NCBI GenBank assembly: GCA_032717465.1
Contig: CM064697.1
Span: 6,590,033-6,654,032, forward strand
Source of the DNA: Coenobita brevimanus
Lineage: Eukaryota > Arthropoda > Malacostraca > Decapoda > Coenobitidae
DNA length: 64,000 nucleotides
Direction: 5' to 3'
A model generated the notes under the pieces. It had not been told where the DNA came from. It made no database searches and was given only the letters and a program-made list of their open reading frames with translations. Each line of letters starts with the position of its first letter. Position 1 is the first letter of the stretch. Below, piece after piece: positions 36,090 to 47,762 of this stretch. The translations under genes and the position numbers were made by a program.

Positions 36090-36385
36090 GAATGTTACAG
36101 GATGCAAATTTGAAAGATGCACCTTTAGGTTTTGGTTTGATGTCGATATGACGAAATTAAAAGGTGTTATGGCGATTTTTTTTTACATTTTTAGGCCTAC
36201 AGCCTGGGCCTTAGTCCAATTTGGCCCAAAACTTTGTCTAGTGATCAGAAAATCATTGCCCATCATCCCTGTAATTTTAGTCAAAATCGCACCAGTAGTT
36301 TTCGCGTAAAGTTGTTAACAGACAGACAGAGACAAACAAACAAAGAGACAAACCAAGTGAAAACAATACCCCCCCCCCGGCCGGT
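36090..36385 (+). mobile_element. 3' end of an interspersed repeat with ACAG/CAAA tail
   Basis: The stretch AGTCAAAATCGCACCAGTAG followed by TTTTCGCGTAAAGTTGTTA and ACAGACAGACAG, then ACAAACAAACAAAGAGACAA and GTGAAAACAATACC, has the layout of a widespread invertebrate repeat tail (conserved 'aaaatcg-.-cagtagttttcg' sequence, then ACAG and CAAA units, then a 'gaaaacaatacc' terminus). A C-run follows at 36370-36378. I infer a SINE-like or DNA-element terminus; the upstream boundary is uncertain. Confidence 0.5.
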
Positions 36386-36525
36386 CCGGGGCGAGGGCGG
36401 GTAATGGGGGGAAAACCAAGTGTAAGGATAGTGAAAGTATTTGCGAAAGGGGTGGGAACTGAATGAATGAGGCAGGGAGAGGAGAGCAAAGGGTGGAGTG
36501 AAAGAGAAATGGATATAAAGGATTG

Positions 36526-36792
<267 letters not shown>

Positions 36793-36984
36793 CTCCTCAA
36801 CCAAAAGGCAACAACATCTATTATAAGCAATGATCAGGATGTGCCAGTAATGGAAACGTTGCAAGGGGGCTTCGAGGGTCAAAGATTAAAGAGTGAGGAG
36901 GGAGAGAGAAAGGGGAAGAGAGGCTGTGAGAAAGAGAAGTTTAATATCCATCTATCCATCTTTGTATAAATATATATAAACTGG

Positions 36985-36987
<3 letters not shown>

Positions 36988-37021
<34 letters not shown>
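36988..37021. repeat. (AG)n microsatellite
   Basis: Perfect AG run of 34 bp. Confidence 0.95.
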
Positions 37022-37022
<1 letters not shown>

Positions 37023-37541
37023 CTCCCGGGTTCGTGCTGTGAATCTTATTAACGCTATATGAAAAAGAAGACGCATATTTAATTCAAAGAAGCCTCGCAA
37101 AGATTCACATTCTCTGGATGAATATATATCATTCCGAAATAAATGGAACATAAACACTTCAAACTAAAACCAGTGAAAAAAGTGTCAAAAATGCGTATAC
37201 ACAATGAGTCACAGAATCTTCAAGCTAACGAGGAGAAAATGGAAAATGTGAAGGCAGGACAGTCTGAGGTTAAAATGGCGACGCGGTTTTGAACTTTAAA
37301 AGAGGCATCAAAGGTATTAGATTCATATTATCTGGCGCGCACGAGAAGGGGGCGGCAGGCTGGAAAGAGGAGGGCAGAGAAGGAGAGAGAAAGGGAGGAA
37401 GAGGGAAAAGGAGGAAGAGAGAGACAGGGAGAGACGGGAGAGGTGAGGGTGTGATGGATGGATGGATGAGGCACAGAAGCAGAGGTCTATGTGAGGGAAG
37501 ATTTAAAAAAAAATGAGAGGGAAGGTAATATAAAATGTGAC
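37022..37541. other. low-copy sequence with purine-rich patch, no gene seen
   Basis: The 37345-37520 part is GGAGGAAGAGAGA-rich, with a (GGAT)n word at 37452-37466. Confidence 0.45.
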
Positions 37542-37564
37542 AGAGAGAGAGAGAGAGAGAGAGA
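37542..37564. repeat. (AG)n microsatellite, short
   Basis: Perfect AG run. Confidence 0.92.
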
Positions 37565-37703
37565 TGCAATCGCGCGCTGATAGACAGAGGCAGCGAAGAA
37601 AAAGTAAAAAAAAAAATTAGATCATTATTTAACTTTCCGTCCCTCAAGGAGTCTTAATTATCCCAGAATTGGAAGGGCTTCGGAGGATGAGCAAAACAGC
37701 AAA

Positions 37704-38060
37704 AGGTTAACCACTCCACTACCATGATATCTGACAGGGAACGGATTAAAGAAAATCTCCATTAACCCAAATGTCAAAAGAAGTGCTTCCACGCAGATGG
37801 GGATAGGCTGTGGCAGGGATGGAATTAGAAGGTAAAATGTAGTCGTATCTGGCAGTAGTTATGGGAAAAAAAGTAATACAAAGTGTCAGTAGAAGGGAAT
37901 ACATAAAAAAAAATCATATCTGGCAGCAGCAAAGAAAAAGGATGTCACTATCTGGTATATGCAGTGAAAAAATAAACATGTACGTCCTTATATCTGACAG
38001 CAGCTGGGTATAAAGTGAAAAAAGACGTCATAGCACTGAAAGACTTAACGGCGTAACTTT
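37704..38060. repeat. ATATCTGGCAGCAG-type irregular repeats
   Basis: Begins with GGTTAACCACTCCACTACCA, an end-like word of the TTAACC element family. ATATCTGACAGGGAA, GTATCTGGCAGTAGTT, ATATCTGGCAGCAGCA, CTATCTGGTATATGCAG and ATATCTGACAGCAGCT follow near 37725, 37848, 37916, 37950 and 37989, each next to an A-rich GAAAAAA stretch. Probably a decayed element that expanded in tandem. Confidence 0.5.
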
Positions 38061-38237
38061 TGATAGCCAACATCGCCCACGCTGGCAAGAAAGGAGGTAT
38101 CACAAAAAAAAACTCCGCAAGCAAAGGAGCTGGAAGGAGGGGGGAAAAAGAAAGAGAGAAAAAAAAAGGCGCTGGATGGTTCTGCAGTGCGCCACCTGAA
38201 CGACCGCGGACACTACCTAGGTCGAACTTGGTAGGAG

Positions 38238-39296
38238 AGGGCAAGAACCTTCCGGCGGTGAGGGCGATGGGGTAGGAAAAAAAGAAAGAAAAAAAAACAG
38301 GGAAGTGGGAATTGTGGTGTGGAGGGAATTAGAGGAGAACAATATTTAGCAGAAGAATAACAGAAAAATGTAAGGTTAAGAATGTAAGACTTTCGGGAGA
38401 CAAAAACAGGGAAGAGGGAATGGTGGGGTGGAGAGAATTACGGAAGAACAACACATAGCAAAAGAATAACACGGCAATGCAAGGTTAAGAATTTATAACT
38501 TATAGAAAACAATTACCTTCTGGTGATGAAGGGTAGGGAAGACAAGAACAAAGGGGAGGGAATGTTGGTGGAGTGAAGGAAAACGGGGCGGAAAACAACA
38601 CAAAGGGGAACAATGATATGAGGCTATGGATATATGAATTAGGAAAAGAATTCTGACAGGGAGGACGGTGGACTAGGCAAAAACAGGTGAATGTCTGTGT
38701 TATGCTGGAATGGTGTGCATTAGGAGAAAAAGATACTGGTGTTGGGGTGAAATGGAAGAAAGTTAGTGCCCTGAATGTAAAAATTTAGGGGAGAACACTG
38801 CACAGCTAGAGCGCAGTAGGTTAAGAACGAGATCATAAGTAAATAAAATCGATATGAACGAGGAGACCCAAACCTCTTGTTGGTGTTGGCGGTGAGGGTA
38901 GCAAACTCAGGGGTGAAGGAATGCTGGTTTTAAAGAAGTGTACTGCAAAAAGGAACAGTATAAAGCTACGAAAATATTAGTCAGAAAAGAAAGTAAGAAA
39001 CAGAAGTGCTAAAGACATTCCACAGATAAGTGCAAGGAGGCAAAAGCAAGGAGAGAGAATACCGGTGGCAGGTGGAATGGATGGTACACGAGATGGGGAA
39101 GATGATGGGAAAATAACACACAATTAGGTAAAAGTTAGCTAGGACCACAGACAAGAACTAAGCTAATATCCGAGCAGTGCAAGTGCGTAAGAGGCGGCAA
39201 CCACAGGGAATAACAGTGTAAAGGCGTGATGGAGAGGACAGGGCGTGGGATGGAGAAAATTAAGGGAGAATAATACGCAACAGGAAGAATTACGGT

Positions 39297-39328
<32 letters not shown>

Positions 39329-39760
39329 CAGAGAGAGAGAGAGAGTTACATGGAAGAAAAATCCGGGTGAAGGAACGCAGTTGTTATGGAGAGATGGAAA
39401 GGACTAGTGGTTGAAATGGCGGAAATTATGAGAGAATAAGACACAGCTTGGAAAAAAATAATATGAAAAGCAAACAAGAAAACAGAGAAGAACTAGAAAC
39501 TTATTGTGGAAGTGAATGAGAGGTGGGAAAATCAAGGAAGAGTGAACACTGGAGTTATGGCGAGAAGGGAAGTGCAGGAAGAATTAGGAGAGGGGAATAA
39601 TAGGCAGCAGCTGTGGAATATTAGGCTGAAAAGGAGAGAGGAATACAAAGTCGTGAAAAAAGAGGAAAAGTGAATAGCAGTGTTATAGCGACCTAAGAGA
39701 GGCTGGTTGGTGGAATGGAGGAAATTAGGAAAGAAGGATACTGGAGCAATTAAGGAAAGA
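38238..39760. repeat. 1.5-kb degenerate tandem array, unit about 120-150 bp
   Basis: The ordered words GGGAATG-TGG, GGTGGAATGGAGGAAATTAG, GGAGAATAACACACAGCA and AAGAATAAC..AATG recur about ten times. Clear copies start near 38305, 38405, 38550, 39060, 39235, 39400, 39545 and 39715. Adjacent copies at 38305-38390 and 38405-38500 agree best; others have drifted and carry indels. An AG tract (39298-39345) interrupts the array. No coding frame is conserved between copies. Confidence 0.75.
39298..39345. repeat. interrupted (GA)n microsatellite
   Basis: GA run with two ACAG interruptions, inside the 1.5-kb array. Confidence 0.93.
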
Positions 39761-39859
39761 CTAACTTAAGAAGAGATTGAGAAAACACAAAAGGACATAA
39801 GCTGGAGAATTATTAAACAAGTGAGGTGAGATAATATGAGATGGGGTGACAGATAAACT

Positions 39860-40470
39860 AGTGTGAAGTAGTCTGATGTATCGTGTGGGTGGTATGAAGT
39901 GAATTGAGGGTGGTGTGAGGTGTGACTGGTGTGAGGTGTGGCTGCTGTGAGGTGTAGCTGGCGTGAAGTGGTGTATGTAATTGGTGTGTGATGTAACTGG
40001 CGCGAGGTGCAGTTGGTACAGGCATGGATGAAGTGTGCAGTGCCAGGTATGAGGGGGTAGATAATGTAAAATGTGGCTGGTGTGACATATATCTGGTGTG
40101 AAATGAACTTGGCGAGTAACAAGTGTGGCTGAAGTGAGACGACGATTGTAATGTATGTGGCTGGTGTGATGGGCTGGTACAATGAGTGGCTGGTATCAGG
40201 TGTATCTGGTATGAGATGCAATTACTGTCATGTGTAGCTGGTGTCGCCTAACTAATCTCTGGTATTAAGTGTGTTTGGTATGAGGTGTAACTAGTGTGAT
40301 GTGTATGTGGTATGACAGGGGACCGGTATTAAGTGTGGCTCTGGTATGGGGTGTACCTGACATAACTGGTGTACTATGTGGCTGGTATGATGAGTCTCTG
40401 GTATAAGGTGTGACTGGTACACGGTGTATCTGGTATAAAGTATAATTGGTATAAGGTGTGACTGGTGTAA
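39860..40470. repeat. degenerate tandem array, unit about 17-20 bp (GGTGTGAGGTGTGACT)
   Basis: GGTGTGAGGTGTGGCT, GGTATAAGGTGTGACT and relatives recur more than 25 times over 610 bp. The best preserved stretches are 39905-39970 and 40340-40470. Threonine/proline/histidine/tyrosine frames on the minus strand are by-products. Confidence 0.82.
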
Positions 40471-40666
40471 GGGAGGTAGAAACAACCAAACACCACACCA
40501 TCACCCCGGAGAGCACCAAACCATCATCCTCTCTCGGGGCCTCCTCATTAAACTCCTCACAACCGCGATTTTCCTGGGTTGCCGAGTCAATGAGGATGCC
40601 ATAAAGGAAATGAGGCAACGTATTGGACCTTCCACCCATGTCTTACCCAGGCCCCCCCATCTCCTT

Positions 40667-40830
40667 ACCCACTCATCCACTCTCACACTCATTAGGTTAG
40701 ATTAGGCTAGGCCACGTTTGGTTCTTCACTTTTCCCAGCCCACCCCCCACTCTCCTCTTGCCCACTCATCCACTTCCAGGCTCATTAGGTTGGATTAGAA
40801 TTGGTTACGTTTGGTTCTCTCCCCTCTGCA
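40667..40830. repeat. 94-bp tandem duplication
   Basis: CCCACTCATCCACT, GGCTCATTAGGTTRGATTAG and CACGTTTGGTTCT / TACGTTTGGTTCT appear in the same order at 40667 and 40761. Confidence 0.8.
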
Positions 40831-41865
<1,035 letters not shown>

Positions 41866-42060
41866 CATCATCATCCAATCCTACATTGCCCCATGAGGAG
41901 CGTAGGAGCCCGGGGCTAGGCAGTTGGTCCCGACATTTAAGATGAGAGTGACCAGCCTCACTCAACCCCGAGTGGCATTACATGAGCAATCAACCTCAAC
42001 CACCCCTTGGATATAAACCTTCACTGGCTCAATCCGATTGGAGCGCAATAATTTCCCACT
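41866..42060 (-). mobile_element. probable non-LTR retrotransposon 3' end
   Basis: Read on the minus strand, the terminus is CTACGCTCCTCATGGGGCAA, then TGTAGGA, TTGGATGATGATG and the AT tract. The element at 45677-46056 ends CTATGCATCCCATGGGGTGC, then CACAGGA, AATGATTGATTG. The blocks CTAYGC, CATGGGG and AGGA are at identical spacing and both end in TGAT-type repeats. I infer a second, more decayed 3' end of a related element. The rest of this segment has no readable RT motif, so its upstream limit is a guess. Confidence 0.42.
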
Positions 42061-42153
42061 AAACCATCAGGCGCCAAAATTTGGTTATATGGTTACCACC
42101 CAGCGTAGTAAATGGTTTCCTGGTGCACACGAAACCATTTGGCTTGTCACTCA

Positions 42154-42283
42154 GTGTAGAGTCACCCACAGGCTGAAGGAAGTGGAAAGAATGAAGGAAA
42201 GAAAGACAGAAGAGGGAGTGTAAAGTCATCCGTAGGCAGAAGGACAAGGAAAGAATGAAGGAAAGAAAGACAGAAGAGAATGG
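42154..42283. repeat. 64-bp tandem duplication
   Basis: GTGTAGAGTCACCCACAGGC (42154) and GTGTAAAGTCATCCGTAGGC (42218) are each followed by AGAATGAAGGAAAGAAAGAC and AGAAGAG. Confidence 0.88.
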
Positions 42284-42381
42284 AAGGAAAGAAGGATGGA
42301 GAGGAAAGGGCAGACACCCGAGAGCAGCACTACGTCGAGTGAGTGGATGGTGAGCGCCCCCACCTACCACAATAGAAATAA

Positions 42382-42387
<6 letters not shown>

Positions 42388-42456
<69 letters not shown>

Positions 42457-42468
42457 TATATATATATA
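42388..42468. repeat. (AT)n microsatellite, two runs
   Basis: AT run 42388-42449, one AA break, then 42450-42468. Confidence 0.96.
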
Positions 42469-43385
42469 ATCCACACTTACAAATATTCCTGTTCCATAAA
42501 AATCATAATTTATATCTCCATCACGAACAAAATCAGAGTAAACTGTGGGGTAGTAAGAACATAAACATACGACTATTCGTGTATCGCGTACACGAGTTAA
42601 TGAAACCAACTAGAGAAATGTTCTGCAAGTAAAACTTCAGTCATAATGTCTGTTTTCAACCTGTGGCAAATATTTCTTGAGCAGAAGGAACATATATCTC
42701 ACCTAAATCAGTTGGTAAGTCACTGGGATATCTTCATCACAAGCAGCAGTCAAATACATCGAGAAAATCTCCTCCACCTTTGGTGATTGAGGTAACATGT
42801 ATATAATTAAAGAAAGAAATACTCAGGCAGGAAAAAATAAAAATAATGATGGCAAGGTGCGTGGCTGATATTAGTAAAAATATTTACATCGCTCTTGGAA
42901 CAAAGGCAGTCACTCTGAGTCCTCTCTCCACCTCATCACTTATCCCCCTAGGACTCTCAACCACATTAGTTTCCTCCTCGCGTCTTCAACGGGCCTCCCC
43001 CACCAACCACTAATCAGTTTTCACAAATACAAAAGGTCGCATTTTTCCACTGGCACCCTCCACCACGAAACCACACTTTACCTCTGTAACCAATCCTTAT
43101 ATATACCACTAACTTACCTCTCTGATGAATTCCTCAACGCCTTTCATCACAGAACCACTACATATCACTTCTACTTGATTATGAGACTCTTACAAGTCCC
43201 CACATATATCAGATTCGTCCCTACCGTATCTCCATCACTGTAAGACTCCTACCTGTACCCTTCACTGCAGAACTCTTACCTTTCTTCATTACCAGACTCC
43301 AACCTGTCCTCTTCATTACAAAAATTCAATCTTATTCCCTTAATAAAAAAAAACTCCTCAGCATCAACGTAAAACTAGCTGACAT
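42469..43385. other. low-copy sequence, no gene seen
   Basis: C-leaning from 42900 on, with loosely repeated CCACTAC / TCCTACCTGT and ACTCTTACC words (43190-43320). No gene recognisable. Confidence 0.42.
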
Positions 43386-43544
43386 GAACCCACCAATACA
43401 ACAGAACCCACCAATACACTAGAGCCCACCAATACACTAGAGCCCACCAATACACTAGAACCCACCAATACACTAGAACCTACCTCTACACTAGAACCCA
43501 ACACTACACAAGAACCCACCAATACACTTGAACCTCCCATTACA
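43386..43544. repeat. 18-bp tandem repeat, about 9 copies
   Basis: AGAACCCACCAATACACT repeats head to tail with no spacers. The central five copies are nearly identical; both flanks degenerate. The repetitive VLVGSS minus-strand frame is a by-product. Confidence 0.92.
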
Positions 43545-43829
43545 CTCCTTCCAAACCCCTCCACATCAGTCTTGCATTTAGCCCCTACATCACCTGGAGA
43601 GTCACCGCGGCATCAGGGCCCAGAGACCCGTACCTCCAGCCTCCCATTCATGCCTCCTCGCCCAGATAACGCGGATGACCATTTTATACTGGGCTTTTTT
43701 CCCCACCGTCCATTCAGGAGGCGGAAGTCCGGACATTTAATACCTTTGGCTGAGACTCCGCGGGCTTATGGAGAGACAAGCCAAGACGGAGAGAGATGGA
43801 GGCGACAGTACTTGTAAGAGAAGGGGGAG

Positions 43830-44830
43830 GGAGTTTGGAGGAATGAGTACAATTAACGGGTTGTGACGTAGCTGTTTTCCTTGACAGTGTCTTCCGCTCT
43901 ACTTTAATCAATCTAATGCTAATTGGGATGAACTGAGGGACAAAATAGATTCTTAAACTTACTACGACAACAACTATGGAAAAAAAAGATTATAATAAAC
44001 ATTTTCTTACGCGATACTTTCTGAAGGCAAAGGGCCAGGGTCGGGTCTGGGCCTGTGGATGTGAGTATAATTGCCAGGGTACATCCACAATAATGCAAGT
44101 AACGTTGTTGTTCTCCACGGTAATATCTTCTGTTCTAATTTAATCACAGTCTGATGTAATTTAGGACGATGCTTGAGAAGATGTAGATACTTGAGCTTGG
44201 CATGATAACAGGTAAAGACAGTTTTAAATTTCTCGATAAACGTGTTACTTTTCGGAGGGAGAGGAAGGTTAGTGTGACTGGGATTGAGAATACTGAAAGA
44301 TACTGAGGAGGAGGGTAAAACTGCCTAGGTAAACAAACATTAATTAACGCAAAGTACAGTAGCTGTTCTCTGTAAACTCTTCCTTTCCTCTTTCATCTCT
44401 CCCTGACGCACAGAGAGGGAGATAAGGAAAGGTGTCGATTTCTCCATTCTAGTGCCATGAAAGGTAAAGGAAAAGGTTGCATTTTCGTGGTGTGATGCTC
44501 TTCCAAATGATAAAGAGGGTGCTTGAGGGGAGGAAGGGAGGAGAACTGAGGAAGTAACTATAACTGCCAGGTAGACCGACGCTAGTAAGGGTGACGAATA
44601 TGTTCTAGTTGTTCAAATACCTCTCCTTCTGATTTAATTTCCGGTTAACATAATGCCAGATGGGGTACGGGAGGGCGCTGACTCTAGAGTTGGGTGCAAT
44701 GATAGGTAAAGAAAAAATATCAAGCTTTTTTTATGAATAATGACATTTTTTCGGAATAAGCTGGGTTTCAAGCTCATGATAGAATAACAGCTCGAGTGAT
44801 CACATCCTAAAAATGTTCGACCAATCTAAC
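43830..44830. repeat. degenerate tandem array, unit about 245 bp, about 4 copies
   Basis: Each copy has, in order, a GTAGCTGTT-TC / GTTGTTGTTCTCC / GTAGCTGTTCTCT / CTAGTTGTTCAAA word, a CTTCYG-TCTAMTTTAAT word (43889, 44127, and 44628 as CTTCTGATTTAATTTCC), a GATAACAGGTAAAG / ATGAAAGGTAAAG / ATGATAGGTAAAG word (44206, 44457, 44698), an A-rich stretch and a TAATTGCCAGGGTA / AACTGCCTAGGTA / AACTGCCAGGTAGA word (44070, 44321, 44560). Spacing is 235-255 bp. Confidence 0.75.
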
Positions 44831-45009
44831 TGCAATCGCCTGTCATAATAAGTTAATGGGGAGGGCACAGAAGGCAAATAAAGTGATGATGTGTAAGGCA
44901 GGTGGAGGGAGTTTGTGATGAAGTGAGCAGTGGGGGAGTGGCGGCAGAGATATGAGGGCGCGTGCTGGCCAAATATTGATCCCATAATGAGTCGGTATTA
45001 GTGATGGCC

Positions 45010-45445
45010 TCAGCCTCTCCAATCTCCTCTTCCGGAATATCCAAAGTTACGCAGCGCCTCCCACCGTACCTTTAGTGGGTTGTGAGTCATAAGGGTGTGG
45101 GTGTCGTGGGTAATTTTAGCTATCCACTCCAATAAGGGCAAAAGTAATGGTCTGTTTATCATTATTTTTATTATTATTACTATTTTCCTCCTCCCCATGT
45201 ATCAAGGTGTAAAGGTTTGAGTCTCTGTTGTCGTCTTCTGAGGCACTATAGACCAGATCACAAGCCTACTCCCCTTGGTGGCATTACAGATAGAAAAACC
45301 TCCATTACAGTAACGTGTATTATATCGTAGTGGTGGGCTTACCCTCTCCTATCTGCCCTTCAGCAATAGCCAAAGTTACAGAGTGCTTCCAACCATCACC
45401 TGTAATGGACAGTGAGTCATCCAGGTGTGAGTGGCTTGGTTAACT
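45010..45445. repeat. 330-bp-spaced duplication
   Basis: 45010-45115 and 45344-45445 share the order CCTCTCC, CCAAAGTTAC, AG-GC-TCC, GTGAGTCAT, GTGTG-GTG and GGTAA at about 70 percent identity. The intervening 230 bp is unique. Confidence 0.65.
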
Positions 45446-45640
45446 CCTTCATTACTTCTTTTATACCATTTTTTTTTTTTTTTTGCTACTGCTAGACAAA
45501 ATTATTTAGCCTAAACGAAAAATATAATTATGACAGTGTTAGAATCCCCATTAATTACTTTAGCCCGATGTCTATAAAATTCATAATACTTCCAGGCGAT
45601 TTTATTCAACTTAGGGGATACCAATCGTAATGGTGTCAAT
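45436..45640 (+). repeat. dispersed short element copy with core GCGATTTTATTCAACTTA
   Basis: Starts GTTAACTCCTTCATTACTTC and carries the core at 45597-45613. A T16 run and TTATTTAGCC lie between. It is the left neighbour of the TSD-bounded retroelement. Confidence 0.5.
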
Positions 45641-45664
45641 CCCTGGTATCCACCCAAGTAAACC

Positions 45665-45676
45665 GTATGCGTATTT
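45665..45676. repeat. 12-bp target-site duplication, copy 1
   Basis: GTATGCGTATTT, identical to 46057-46068. It directly abuts the TGAT tail of the retroelement. Confidence 0.85.
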
Positions 45677-46056
45677 CAATCAATCAATCAATCATTTCCT
45701 GTGGCACCCCATGGGATGCATAGGGCCTCAATGAACTCTCTCCACCATTACTTGTCTCTTGCCATCTCCTTCAGGTCCCACCAACACTCCTCTCCTGCTT
45801 CTTTTTTCATTGTCCTCAACCAGGTTTCCCTCGGCCTACCTCTACCTCTTCTTCCTCTGGCAGTCCACTCTGGCACATCCTGTATTAAACTACCTCCTTT
45901 TCTGTATATGTGCCCCAGCCACTTCCAGCGAGACAGTCTCACATATTCATTAACTGGTTCCACTCTCGTAATATCCCTTACACTTGCATTTGTAACTCTG
46001 TCTTGCCACTTTACCCCAAGAATCCTTCTCAGTATTTTATTCTCAAATCCTAATAT
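45677..46056 (-). mobile_element. 5'-truncated non-LTR retrotransposon insertion bounded by a TSD
   Basis: The minus strand encodes about 125 residues of the region downstream of the RT domain: FENKILRRILGVKWQDRV, a V-x-D-IT-R-VEPV stretch, then LSRWKWLGHIYRK, a GRRGRGRPRETW basic block and LKEMARDK. A single in-frame TAA follows (near 45747), after which the same frame reads WWREFIEALCIPWGATGND and stops. Such GH...GRGRP..TW...ARD..WR segments mark the C-terminus of CR1/RTE-like elements (family knowledge; clade unresolved). The 3' end is four TGAT units. The frame is intact apart from the one stop, and a perfect 12-bp direct repeat brackets the insertion, so it is fairly young. RT core and endonuclease are missing because of the 5' truncation. 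Confidence 0.88.
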
Positions 46057-46068
46057 GTATGCGTATTT
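46057..46068. repeat. 12-bp target-site duplication, copy 2
   Basis: GTATGCGTATTT at the 5' truncation border of the retroelement. Confidence 0.85.
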
Positions 46069-46948
46069 AGCATTACCAAAATGATATTATTGTACTTAAT
46101 ACTCCGTTCTCCCATTAGGCGCTGCGAATAATAATGGGAATGTCGAAGGCTTGACTGTTGAGCGAATAGAAGTGTAGTCCCTTGGTCGTTCTGACGAAAC
46201 TTTGCATTACTCGTATTTTTGTGTATTCTATTTACCTGTTTCTGGATCCTACCACCCTGAGTTTATAAGTGAAAACCAGGTGGCGGTGGTGACAGTAAAA
46301 AACGTACACAGATAAAATAACCTTTGATACGATTATTATTCAGCCACCGACTATCTGCACATCTGGAGCCTGTTTCTCCATGCCAAGCACAATATCCACC
46401 TCACTCGTCTCCGCGACCCACTTTCCAGATGCAATTTCTCAGTAAATCCTCTAAAAATACCCACCCTCCACTCAGCTCTGGATACACAGCACAGGGAACG
46501 AGGCATACACACAGGCACGATCCTAAGTTCACTGTTTCATTTTCCTGTGTTTCAATTTCACGTGTGTCACTTTCAGGTGGAATAATCTTTACGTGTTTCA
46601 TTTTCAAATATTTCATCTTCGTAGTCCATGGATTTACTTTTACTCCTGTTACTATAAGATCAGTTTTTTGTGCTTTGAGGAGACCTTTCATGGTGAAAAA
46701 AAAAAATCAAACTATACCATCTTTTCACTGAAGGCTAGATTCGTGCAGCCTCAAGACAATCTTATTATGCTTAGGAGACCGGCCTACGAGAGGAATCTGC
46801 TTTCTCCATTGCAAAAAGTCTCATTTACGCTCAAGAAAATAAGAGGAATATTGCAAGACTAAAACAGAGAAGACGTCATCGAAGTAGTAAAGAGCGTAAA
46901 GGAAAGCAACCTGGATGGGTCCAAAGTCAAGCCTGCACTCAAACACAG

Positions 46949-46950
<2 letters not shown>
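46069..46950. other. low-copy sequence, no gene seen
   Basis: The 46520-46620 part contains several variants of GTTTCATTTTCA / GTGTCACTTTCAG about 18-20 bp apart, a small decayed tandem repeat. Nothing else stands out. Confidence 0.42.

Positions 46951-47011
<61 letters not shown>
46951..47011. repeat. (AC)n microsatellite, 61 bp
   Basis: Pure AC run, next to CAGTC and followed by a CT stretch. Confidence 0.97.
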
Positions 47012-47014
<3 letters not shown>

Positions 47015-47131
47015 TCTCTCTAGCTCACGTTAAAAAAAAATCGTCTGGCGAAAGCAAAGAAAAAAATAAAACAAAAAACAAAGGCAATCAAATAAGGTGA
47101 ATCCTGAGGCAAGGGCTTCCTACTCCCTCAC

Positions 47132-47150
47132 GCTGAATAAAATCGACTGG
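47132..47150 (-). repeat. isolated core of the dispersed AATAAAATCG family
   Basis: GCTGAATAAAATCGACTGG. One difference from the consensus core. A partial AATCGTCTGGCGAAAGC also occurs at 47039-47055. Confidence 0.5.
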
Positions 47151-47234
47151 GGATGACAAGAATAAGGGGAAAGTCATCGTACCAGTGGGGTTAAACTAAG
47201 GCAATCAAGCAGGGTGGGTCCAAAGTCAAGTGTT

Positions 47235-47252
47235 TCTCTCTCTCTCTCTCTC
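47235..47252. repeat. (CT)n microsatellite, short
   Basis: Nine CT units. Confidence 0.88.
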
Positions 47253-47426
47253 ACGTGTCCTCCTCCGAAGCTCTATCACGTGTCCTCCACAGCTCTATGA
47301 ATTTGTGCACGATTATCTTTTTCCCAGTCCCCCCCCTTGCCTCTCCTCCACCATCTTTTAGCTGAGTCAGGCTGTTTTTGCCTCTTCTCACAAAAGGCTT
47401 CTCTTGTTGTACCCCATCGTTGCTCA

Positions 47427-47436
<10 letters not shown>

Positions 47437-47517
<81 letters not shown>
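47437..47517. repeat. compound (CT)n-(CA)n microsatellite, 81 bp
   Basis: CT run to 47460 passing directly to CA run 47461-47517. Confidence 0.97.
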
Positions 47518-47519
<2 letters not shown>

Positions 47520-47592
47520 CCGTTTTATTAACTCTCAAGCTCAAACAGAGATAGATAAAGTCACATTCATATACACATTCGTTCACTCACAC

Positions 47593-47596
<4 letters not shown>

Positions 47597-47627
<31 letters not shown>
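47597..47627. repeat. (TC)n microsatellite
   Basis: Perfect TC run of 31 bp. Confidence 0.95.
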
Positions 47628-47630
<3 letters not shown>

Positions 47631-47762
47631 GGTTCGCTTCCTGTTGCAGTGACTGTATTGATTCCCCACCGTCCCTTGTGTTGATCAATAAACTGCTTTG
47701 AAGTTGCACGATGCTTGGGAATCTGGCACCAAGCATCGTCCTGGGGATCATCACTAACTCGA

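Noticed and set aside
40680..40810. TTAGG-containing words like arthropod telomere repeat
   Set aside because: Only isolated TTAGGTTAGATTAGG-like words within a 94-bp duplication, not a tandem TTAGG run.
43386..43544. Regular direct repeats resembling a CRISPR array
   Set aside because: The 18-bp units are head to tail without unique spacers; this is a minisatellite in an animal-type genome.
45701..46084. 127-codon plus-strand frame
   Set aside because: It is the antisense of the minus-strand retrotransposon C-terminus, which matches a known family.
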